This document shows positions 1 through 5,272 of a DNA stretch of 5,272 bases, in pieces; the stretch's first letter is position 1; every line of letters begins with the position of its first letter. The stretch lies in the NCBI GenBank assembly GCA_025351675.1, contig JANXVK010000122.1:1-5272 (forward strand), written 5' to 3'. This DNA comes from Rhizobacter sp. (lineage in GTDB: Bacteria > Pseudomonadota > Gammaproteobacteria > Burkholderiales > Burkholderiaceae_C). The translations under genes and the position numbers were made by a program. The notes under the pieces are model-generated. The model was not told the DNA's origin and did not search any database. It saw nothing but the letters and a program-made list of their open reading frames with translations.

Positions 1-217
1 CGTCGCGATCACTCAGTCGGCGCGAAACGAGTTGTTTGCAGTGCCCGCCAAAGCTCGCCGCACCCGTCGCCCGGCCTCGCGCTGACGCGCGACGGATGGC
101 GCTGTGCGCCCCTGCGCTGTGTTTGCCCTGGCACTGCCACCCTTCACACGGATGTGACGCGGGCTCGGCGGGACGCCGATGTGATGCACGGCTCGAGACG
201 AAGCTGGTGGGCTTCGT

Positions 218-290
218 CAACGTCCGTTCTTGGCGCTCCTTCTGAACGACAGCTGATGGTCGACTCCAGGTTGCGGCGAACGTCCGGTTC
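218..290. repeat. Paired short direct repeat in intergenic DNA
   Basis: The octamer AACGTCCG occurs at 219-226 and again at 279-286, exactly 60 bases apart. Each sits in a similar longer context: CAACGTCCGTTCT at 218-230 and GAACGTCCGGTTC at 278-290. The intervening sequence (TTCTGAACGACAGC, TGGTCGACTCC) resembles, from memory only, worn dispersed intergenic repeats seen in betaproteobacterial genomes. With only two short copies here, chance is not excluded. Confidence 0.25.
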
Positions 291-537
291 ACCGAGAGCC
301 AATTGCGGCTTGGGAGCTCACTCGTGCCGGCTGGCCCGACACTCCCAGGGCGCGATCATCGGTCACACCCGTCACCAAGGCGGGGCCTCGGTAACTGGAA
401 GGCACCGGTGCGGCCTCCGCGCCCGGCGCATCGTCACGAGCGCTGACCTGGCCGACACAGACAAGCAACGCGAGGGACAGGCCGACCCTCAGTGCGTGCC
501 GACGATTCAAGGTGGCGGCCTGACTTGAATCAAACAA
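289..537 (-). pseudogene. Short exported-protein-like open frame, possibly a gene remnant
   Basis: This 82-codon frame cannot be assigned to a family. Its N-terminus looks like a real export signal: NRRHALR (residues 11-17) resembles a twin-arginine motif, with the Phe position replaced by Ala. A hydrophobic core follows (about 18-28), then VSA (31-33) as a plausible signal peptidase site. The remaining ~49 residues are low in hydrophobics and resemble no domain I know, and the frame stops early. The first possible start is TTG at 537; a GGAGG directly abuts it, which is too close for normal initiation. An internal TTG at 510 would give MNRRHALR, a more typical signal-peptide start. It lies 30 bp downstream of the crotonase stop on the same strand, so it could have been the next gene of an operon. 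A truncated or frameshifted gene, a small secreted protein, or chance are all possible. Confidence 0.3.
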
Positions 538-567
538 CCTCCACGAATCCCGGAGCGGTTCAGTCCA

Positions 568-1503
568 TTAAAGTTTCGCCTTGGCCTCCCGCAGACGGTT
601 CTCGAGATCAGCGACCAGTGCCCGCGCCTCATCCCCCTCGGGAATGTGTCGTCCACTGTCGCGCCATTCGATGGCACTTTTGAAACCCTCGACCTGTGCT
701 TGGCGCCGGAACCAGAGGCCTTCGGGGTTGTGCCGGGTGATTCCGTCAAAGATGGTGGCGAACATCTGCGTTTGCTCAAGGCCCATGGACATCCAGACCT
801 GATTGACGACCATCTTGTGCATCATCAGGTGTGACCGAGGGACTCCGGCGATGCGTCTCGCGAGCGTCATGGTGGCCTCCTCCAGCTGCGCAGCGGGGAC
901 CGATTGATTGGCGAGACCCCATTCCGCGGCCTGAACACCCTTGATCGTGTCGCCCGTGAACATCAACTGTTTTGCCCGACTCGCGCCAAGCCGATACGTC
1001 CACATCGCTGTCGTCGGGCAACCCCAGACCCGCGTAGGCATGTAGCCGATCGCAGCGTCATCGGCCATGACGAGCAGATCGCAACAGAGCGCGATGTCGC
1101 TGCCTCCCGCCACGGCATATCCGTGAACCTTCGCAATTGTGGGTTTTGAGCAGCGCCAGAGAGACATGAAATCCTCTGTATTCCTTTTCATCAACGCATA
1201 GTCCACCATGGGGTCCCACGGCATCTTTTCCTGACGGCAGGGATGGTCGTCTGCGATGTTGCCGGGATCCACGCCCTCGGCGTACTCGTTGAGGTCGTAT
1301 CCCGCGCAGAACGCTCGACCTTCGCCCTCGACAACGATCACGTGCACTTCACTGTCGGCCTCGGCCCATTCGACAGCTTGACGGATGTCACCGGGCATCG
1401 TGCTGCTGATCGCGTTCAACTTCTCAGGTCGGTTCAAGCGCAGACGTGCGATGCGCGGCTCAGCCGCATCTTTCTCAATCAAAACAGTGTTGTAGACGGG
1501 CAT
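568..1503 (-). CDS. Crotonase-superfamily protein (enoyl-CoA hydratase/isomerase-like)
   Basis: This 311-residue cytoplasmic protein belongs to the crotonase superfamily, whose members hydrate, isomerise or hydrolyse acyl-CoA thioesters. The N-terminal strand with LNRPEKLNA (22-31) is typical. The first oxyanion-hole segment is FCAGYDL (65-71) and the second is [13 protein letters not shown] (127-139). The helical region to about 280 is followed by a charged C-terminal tail (281-311). The two glutamates of classical enoyl-CoA hydratase (rat Glu144 and Glu164) are not kept: Asp136 stands at the first site and Thr157, in MPTRVWG, at the second. The exact reaction is therefore unknown, and hydratase should not be assumed. 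The chosen ATG at 1503 has GGAGA five bases upstream; the frame stays open to an ATG at 1575, but the extra 24 residues are basic and unlike the family. Codon use is more mixed and AT-richer than in the right-hand genes. The family call is firm; the substrate is not. Confidence 0.9.
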   Translation of the reverse strand: MPVYNTVLIEKDAAEPRIARLRLNRPEKLNAISSTMPGDIRQAVEWAEADSEVHVIVVEGEGRAFCAGYDLNEYAEGVDPGNIADDHPCRQEKMPWDPMVDYALMKRNTEDFMSLWRCSKPTIAKVHGYAVAGGSDIALCCDLLVMADDAAIGYMPTRVWGCPTTAMWTYRLGASRAKQLMFTGDTIKGVQAAEWGLANQSVPAAQLEEATMTLARRIAGVPRSHLMMHKMVVNQVWMSMGLEQTQMFATIFDGITRHNPEGLWFRRQAQVEGFKSAIEWRDSGRHIPEGDEARALVADLENRLREAKAKL

Positions 1504-1508
1504 ATTTG

Positions 1509-1513
1509 TCTCC
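1509..1513 (-). promoter_or_regulatory. Ribosome binding site of the crotonase gene
   Basis: On the minus strand GGAGA lies five bases before the ATG at 1503. It decides the start in favour of 1503 over the in-frame ATG at 1575. Confidence 0.7.
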
Positions 1514-1764
1514 AGTTTTTTCGGCTTCGGCCGGGGGTCTGCTCTTCCCTGCGACGGCGCCTTGGTCAAAGGCAACGTGTGTCAGATATGTTCGAGCAAT
1601 ATAGGTCCGCCACTCTTCTCATTGATGTCGTCGTGATGACAACTACCCGAAGTGTTTGCCCTGACAAGCCTTGGCGGGCATTCTCAGGTTTCGTGGGGGC
1701 GCGGCAAAACCGTTGACCTTGCGTGGATCGTGCTGCAGACGGCCTACCATCGCGCCAAACACGC

Positions 1765-1775
1765 AAAAGGGGGGG
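1765..1775 (+). promoter_or_regulatory. Ribosome binding site of the synthase-domain gene
   Basis: AAAAGGGGGGG ends five bases before the ATG at 1781 and supports that start. The frame is open upstream to a GTG at 1652, but no purine-rich Shine-Dalgarno sequence precedes that codon and the added 43 residues look non-coding. Confidence 0.6.
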
Positions 1776-1780
1776 CGTTC

Positions 1781-3412
1781 ATGCTCAACTGGCTCAATCA
1801 GCTCGACCGGCACCTGCCGGTGCGCTATTCGGTCTGGCTGCTGTGCGCGATCGGCGCGCTGCTGTGCGCATTCACTTGGGTCGCGTTCGGCATCGGTGGC
1901 TGGCTCGCGTTGGTGTGCGCGTTCGGCGTCGGCCTGGGGTTTCGCGACACGCACCAGACGCGCCACTCGGTGCTGCGCAACTACCCGGTGATCGGGCACT
2001 TCCGCTTCCTGCTCGAGTTCATCCGGCCCGAAATGCGGCAGTACTTCATCGAGGGCGACAACGAGGCCGCGCCGTTCTCGCGCCAACAGCGCTCGCTCGT
2101 CTACCAGCGCGCGAAGGGTGAACCCGACAAGCGGCCCTTCGGCACGCAGATGGACGTGGGCGCGGTCGGCTACGAGTGGATCAACCATTCGCTCGCGCCC
2201 ACCGAACTGCCCACGCACGACTTCCGCGTGACGATCGGCGAAGGCCGCGCGCAGCCGTACAACGCCAGCATCTTCAACATCTCGGCGATGAGCTTCGGCG
2301 CGCTGAGCGCGAACGCTATCCTGGCGTTGAACGCCGGCGCGAAGCGCGGTAATTTCGCGCACGACACCGGCGAGGGCTCGATCAGCCGCCACCACCGTGA
2401 GATGGGCGGCGACCTGATCTGGGAGATCGGCTCCGGCTACTTCGGCTGCCGCAACGACGACGGCTCGTTCAGCGAATCGCGCTTCGCCGAGAACGCCTTG
2501 CAGCCGCAGGTCAAGATGATCGAGTTGAAGCTCTCGCAGGGCGCGAAGCCGGGCCACGGCGGCGTGCTGCCGGGGCCGAAGGTCACACCCGAGATCGCGG
2601 CGGCGCGCGGCGTACCGGCGTGGGTCGACTGCATCTCGCCGGCCAGCCACCGGGCGTTCAAGACGCCGATCGAGATGATGCAGTTCATCGAGAAACTGCG
2701 CACGCTCTCGGGCGGCAAGCCGACCGGCTTCAAGCTGTGCATCGGCCACCCGTGGGAGTGGTTCGCGATCGCGAAGGCGATGGTCGAGACCGGCATCACG
2801 CCCGACTTCATCGTCGTCGACGGCGCCGAGGGCGGCACCGGTGCGGCGCCGCTGGAGTTCACCGACCACGTCGGCGCACCGCTGCAGGAAGGGCTGCTGC
2901 TGGTTCACAACACGCTGGTCGGCCTGAACTTGCGGAGCCAGATCAAACTGGGCTGCGCGGGCAAGGTCGTCAGCGCGTTCGACATCGCGCGCATGCTCGC
3001 GCTCGGCGCCGACTGGTGCAACTCGGCGCGCGGCTTCATGTTCTCGCTCGGCTGCATCCAGGCCCAAACCTGCCACACCGGCAACTGCCCGACCGGCGTG
3101 GCGACTCAGGACGACCAGCGTTCGCGCGCACTCGTCGTGCCGACCAAGGCTGAGCGCGTGTATCACTTCCACCAGAACACGCTGCTGGCGTTGAAAGAAC
3201 TGGTGCAGGCGGCCGGCCTCGACGACCCGAGCAAGATCACCGCGGCCCACATCGTGCGGCGCAGCGCCGAGCAGAGCGTGAAGCTGCTGGCTACGTTGCT
3301 GCCGTTCGTGCAGCCGGGAGAATTGCTGCGCGGCGAGATGTCGCAGCAGGTGTTCCGGCTCTACTGGCCGATGGCACAGGCGGCGAGCTTCGGCGTCAAC
3401 CGGCCCGTTTAG
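1781..3412 (+). CDS. Membrane-anchored FMN-binding glutamate synthase family protein
   Basis: This 543-residue protein matches the central FMN domain of glutamate synthase large subunit (GltB). Two hydrophobic segments come first (about 17-35 and 38-53), so it is probably anchored in the inner membrane with the catalytic domain in the cytoplasm. The synthase domain starts near NISAMSFGALS (166-176). It contains HDTGEGSISRHHR (194-206), KPGHGGVLPG (256-265), VVDGAEGGTGAAP (345-357) and the signature Cys425-x5-Cys431-x4-Cys436 followed by PTGVATQDD, which in GltB binds a [3Fe-4S] cluster. The class II glutaminase domain and the C-terminal GxGxG domain of full GltB are both absent, so it cannot release ammonia from glutamine by itself. 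It may use free ammonia, an amine or another partner; bacterial stand-alone homologues such as YerD are, to my knowledge, poorly characterised. It is divergent from the crotonase gene and convergent with the GST gene (21-bp gap). The family assignment is firm; the reaction is unknown. Confidence 0.93.
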   Translation: MLNWLNQLDRHLPVRYSVWLLCAIGALLCAFTWVAFGIGGWLALVCAFGVGLGFRDTHQTRHSVLRNYPVIGHFRFLLEFIRPEMRQYFIEGDNEAAPFSRQQRSLVYQRAKGEPDKRPFGTQMDVGAVGYEWINHSLAPTELPTHDFRVTIGEGRAQPYNASIFNISAMSFGALSANAILALNAGAKRGNFAHDTGEGSISRHHREMGGDLIWEIGSGYFGCRNDDGSFSESRFAENALQPQVKMIELKLSQGAKPGHGGVLPGPKVTPEIAAARGVPAWVDCISPASHRAFKTPIEMMQFIEKLRTLSGGKPTGFKLCIGHPWEWFAIAKAMVETGITPDFIVVDGAEGGTGAAPLEFTDHVGAPLQEGLLLVHNTLVGLNLRSQIKLGCAGKVVSAFDIARMLALGADWCNSARGFMFSLGCIQAQTCHTGNCPTGVATQDDQRSRALVVPTKAERVYHFHQNTLLALKELVQAAGLDDPSKITAAHIVRRSAEQSVKLLATLLPFVQPGELLRGEMSQQVFRLYWPMAQAASFGVNRPV

Positions 3413-3433
3413 GGCGGCCGCTCAGGCAGTCAT

Positions 3434-4051
3434 TCAAGCCGCTGGTGCCAGCGTCTCGATGAAGCTCGGGCGCGCAGCCAGCTTGTCGGCCAACCGGCCG
3501 AGGTTGGCATGCTTCGCGCGCCACGCGATCTGCGGAAACCGGAAGTCGAGGTAGCCGAGCGCGCAGCCGACCGCGATGTCGGCCAGCGACAGGTGGATGC
3601 CGGAACACCATGGCTTGTCGGCCAGCCCGGTGCTGACCGCGTCGACACCGGCGTTGACCTTGTGCAGTTGCCGGTCGGTCCAGGCGGGGCTGCGTTGCTC
3701 GGGCGTGCGGCCGGGCCAGGTCTGCTCGAGGCGGGCGAGGATCGCGGCGTCGACGATGCCGTCGGCCAATGCCTCCCAGGTGCGCACCTCGATGCGCTCA
3801 CGGCTGCCTTCGGGGATCAGCCGGCTCACCGGCGAGCGCGTGTCGAGGTACTCGACGATCACGCGCGAATCGAACAGCGCCTCGCCGCCGGCCAGCACCA
3901 GGCACGGCACCTTGCCGAGCGGGTTCGAGGCCATGATCTTGTCGTTGGCCCACACGTCTTCGAGCTCGTGCTGGTAATCGAGCTTCTTCTCGGCCATCAC
4001 GATGCGTACTTTGCGCACGTAGGGGCTGGTGAGCGAACCGATGAGTTTCAT
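3434..4051 (-). CDS. Glutathione S-transferase, YibF-like
   Basis: This 205-residue soluble protein has the canonical two-domain GST layout and usual length. The thioredoxin-like N-terminal domain opens with MKLIGSLTSPYVRKVRI, very like E. coli YibF. Ser9 lies where Ser/Cys-type GSTs activate glutathione. Val48-Pro49 in NPLGKVPCLV supplies the cis-proline that contacts glutathione, and Asp61-Ser62 in LFDSRVI binds its gamma-glutamyl part. The helical C-terminal domain carries the N-capping box SLAD (155-158) in HLSLADIAVGCALGYLDFR. It presumably conjugates glutathione to electrophiles or acts as a glutathione-dependent reductase; the substrate cannot be read from the sequence. The start ATG at 4051 gives the standard GST N-terminus, although no strong Shine-Dalgarno sequence precedes it. 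It follows the amidohydrolase gene on the same strand after a 70-bp gap, so co-transcription is possible. Its stop is 21 bp from that of the convergent synthase-domain gene. Confidence 0.93.
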   Translation of the reverse strand: MKLIGSLTSPYVRKVRIVMAEKKLDYQHELEDVWANDKIMASNPLGKVPCLVLAGGEALFDSRVIVEYLDTRSPVSRLIPEGSRERIEVRTWEALADGIVDAAILARLEQTWPGRTPEQRSPAWTDRQLHKVNAGVDAVSTGLADKPWCSGIHLSLADIAVGCALGYLDFRFPQIAWRAKHANLGRLADKLAARPSFIETLAPAA

Positions 4052-4121
4052 TGTGTGGGGCCGTCTTTGTTGCCGTTTTGTGACTCAAGCGATTTTAGCG
4101 GCGCGGCGCCGTGCAAAGCAG

Positions 4122-5272
4122 TCAGCGACGTGGCATCCAGTCCACACTCGGCGGCCGATCGGGCAGGTTCAGCGTGGCGGTCGCGGCGGGCGTGCCGGCG
4201 ACGATGCGGCCTCGGCGCACCACTGCGAGGCGGGTCGCCCGCAGACGGATCGCTTCCACCGGGTCACGCGCCTGCAGCAGCACGAAATCGGCGTGCTTGC
4301 CGACTTCGAGACCGTAGCCGTCGAGCCCCATCAGCTTCGCCGCGTTGACCGTCACCGCGTCGAAGCACGCGCGCATCTGCGCCTGCGAGGTCATCTGCGC
4401 CACGTGCAACCCCATCTGCGCGACCTCGAGCATGTCGGCCGAGCCGAGCGAGTACCACGGGTCCATCACGCAGTCGTGGCCGAACGCGACGTTGATGCCG
4501 GCCGCCATCAGCTCGGGCACGCGCGTCATGCCGCGGCGCTTCGGGTAGGTGTCGTGGCGGCCCTGCAGCGTGATGTTGATGAGCGGGTTCGCGATCGCGT
4601 GGACCTGCGCCTCGCGCATCAGCGGCAGCAGTTTGCTCACATAGTAGTTGTCCATCGAGTGCATCGAGGTCAGGTGCGAGCCGGTGACGCGGCCGTGCAG
4701 GCCGAGCCGGTTCGTTTCGTACGCGAGCGTCTCGATGTGGCGCGACAGCGGGTCGTCGCTCTCGTCGCAATGCATGTCGACGCGCAGCCCGCGTTCGGCC
4801 GCCAGTTCGCAGAGGATCTTCACGCTGTGCGCGCCGTCAGCCATCGTGCGCTCGAAGTGCGGGATCCCGCCGACCACGTCGACACCCATGTCGAGCGCGC
4901 GCTTCAGGTTCGCGAGCGCGGTCGGCGCGCGCAGCAGGCCGTCTTGCGGGAAGGCGACGAGCTGCAGGTCGAGCCAGGGCGCGACCGTCTTCCTCACCTG
5001 CAGCAACGCCTCGACGGCGAGCAGGCGGTCGTCGCACACGTCCACGTGGGTGCGGATCGCGAGCAGGCCTTTGGCCACCGCCCAGTCGCAGTACTGCAGG
5101 GCGCGCTCGACGAGCGCTTCCTGCGTCAGATGCGGTTTCAGCTCGCCCCACAGCGCGATGCCTTCGAGCAGCGTGCCGCTCTGGTTCACGCGCGGCAGGC
5201 CGTAGCTGAGCGTCGCGTCCATGTGGAAGTGCGCATCGACGAAAGGCGGGCTCAGCAGCAGGCCACCGGCGT
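4122..5272 (-). CDS. CodA-like cytosine deaminase family amidohydrolase, 5'-partial, Asp314 replaced by Cys
   Basis: This is a metal-dependent amidohydrolase of the cytosine deaminase (CodA) type, which hydrolyses an exocyclic amine of a pyrimidine ring to release ammonia. The frame is open through the right edge. The visible upstream codons read SPPFVDAHFHMDATLSYGL, so the ATG at 5222 is internal and the true start lies about 45 codons beyond the window. By a gap-free alignment recalled from E. coli CodA, His61 and His63 (codons at 5229-5231 and 5223-5225), His214 (4770-4772), Glu217 (4761-4763), His246 (4674-4676) and Asp313 (4473-4475) are all present. Gln156 (FPQDG) and Trp319 (MDPWYSLG), which contact the base, are also kept. 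The residue matching Asp314 is Cys (4470-4472). Family members with Asp314 lost have been shown to deaminate 5-methylcytosine, so this, cytosine, isoguanine or a related base are candidate substrates. The projected full length is close to that of CodA (about 427 residues). The C-terminal beta segment (HADFVLLQARDP onwards) is complete. Confidence 0.92.
   Translation of the reverse strand, partial: AGGLLLSPPFVDAHFHMDATLSYGLPRVNQSGTLLEGIALWGELKPHLTQEALVERALQYCDWAVAKGLLAIRTHVDVCDDRLLAVEALLQVRKTVAPWLDLQLVAFPQDGLLRAPTALANLKRALDMGVDVVGGIPHFERTMADGAHSVKILCELAAERGLRVDMHCDESDDPLSRHIETLAYETNRLGLHGRVTGSHLTSMHSMDNYYVSKLLPLMREAQVHAIANPLINITLQGRHDTYPKRRGMTRVPELMAAGINVAFGHDCVMDPWYSLGSADMLEVAQMGLHVAQMTSQAQMRACFDAVTVNAAKLMGLDGYGLEVGKHADFVLLQARDPVEAIRLRATRLAVVRRGRIVAGTPAATATLNLPDRPPSVDWMPRR

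Larger units (their letters stand above)
1..567. other. Gene-poor stretch left of the crotonase gene
   Basis: No intact recognisable gene is visible on either strand here. Open frames on the plus strand have compositions rich in Arg, Ser, Cys and His that look like chance translation of GC-rich DNA. The only coding-like signal is a minus-strand frame at 289-537 that begins as a plausible signal peptide (listed separately). The section around 200-300 contains two copies of an 8-base direct repeat, also listed separately. Nothing supportable is seen in 1-200. Confidence 0.5.
1504..1780. promoter_or_regulatory. Divergent intergenic region between crotonase and synthase-domain genes
   Basis: The 277 bp between two divergent starts must carry the promoters of both genes unless either is read from further away. 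An AT-rich patch at 1584-1603 contains TATATT on the minus strand (1603 to 1598), a possible -10 box for the crotonase gene, but no good -35 box lies 16-18 bp upstream. On the plus strand TTGACC at 1713-1718 is a fair -35, but the sequence 17 bp later (CAGACG) is a poor -10. A small stem CGGC-TTCG-GCCG lies at 1522-1533 in the crotonase leader. No convincing operator palindrome was found. Confidence 0.4.

Noticed and set aside
1515..1533. T-run next to a CGGC-TTCG-GCCG stem, resembling an intrinsic terminator
   Set aside because: The T-run precedes the stem on the plus strand and reads as an A-run after it on the minus strand, so it is in the wrong order for a terminator in both directions; it also lies in the crotonase leader.
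1620..1642. Imperfect palindrome GTCGTC-GT-GATGAC as a possible operator in the divergent region
   Set aside because: It is short and mismatched, no regulator gene is adjacent, and similar matches are expected by chance.
1652..1780. A 43-residue N-terminal extension of the synthase-domain protein from GTG at 1652
   Set aside because: No Shine-Dalgarno sequence precedes it and its composition is unlike the rest, whereas the ATG at 1781 has a strong purine-rich site at normal spacing.
1643..3250. A 535-codon open frame on the minus strand, antisense to the synthase-domain gene
   Set aside because: It is the usual antisense shadow of a GC-rich gene: the translation is dominated by Arg, Ala, Val, Asp and His with no domain, while the plus-strand frame has clear family motifs throughout.
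3403..3415. Small inverted repeat GCCC-GTTTA-GGGC spanning the stop of the synthase-domain gene
   Set aside because: It is only four base pairs with no T-run, too weak to call a terminator, though the convergent genes have just 21 bp between them.
4081..4121. Possible terminator or promoter between the deaminase and GST genes (stem CGGCG-CCG-CGCCG; TTGCAC with TAAAAT)
   Set aside because: The stem is not followed by a T-run on either strand, and the two promoter-like hexamers are only 13 bp apart, too close for a sigma-70 promoter.
3509..4348. A 279-codon plus-strand open frame across the GST gene and into the deaminase gene
   Set aside because: It is antisense to two well-supported genes, crosses the boundary between them and has no recognisable domain.

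Overview
The window looks like chromosomal DNA of a high-GC proteobacterium, most likely a betaproteobacterium of the Burkholderiales. This rests on the strong G/C preference at third codon positions in the three right-hand genes and on the gene types; no RNA gene or species marker confirms it.

Layout from left to right. Positions 1-567 hold no intact recognisable gene: there is a short minus-strand open frame that begins like an exported protein and then stops, and a pair of short direct repeats that may be a worn dispersed intergenic repeat. At 568-1503 (minus) lies a crotonase-superfamily (enoyl-CoA hydratase/isomerase-like) gene. A 277-bp divergent intergenic region separates it from a plus-strand gene (1781-3412) for a membrane-anchored, stand-alone FMN/[3Fe-4S] glutamate-synthase-domain protein. 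This gene converges, with only 21 bp between stops, on a minus-strand glutathione S-transferase gene of the YibF-like type (3434-4051). Upstream of it on the same strand is a CodA-like cytosine deaminase family amidohydrolase (4122 to beyond the right edge), whose first roughly 45 codons are outside the window.

The deaminase and the GST may be co-transcribed, but no shared pathway is evident. The left part (to about 1.7 kb) is visibly less GC-rich and uses more mixed codons than the rest, so the crotonase segment may have a different history.

The observation most worth following is in the deaminase. It aligns with E. coli CodA without gaps from residue 61 to 319 and keeps every metal-binding and catalytic residue, but the substrate-discriminating Asp314 is Cys. 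Loss of Asp314 is the published signature of CodA homologues that deaminate 5-methylcytosine. Second is the crotonase, which lacks both catalytic glutamates of classical enoyl-CoA hydratase. Otherwise the window looks like ordinary metabolic gene content; I see no CRISPR array, mobile element, defence system or RNA gene.
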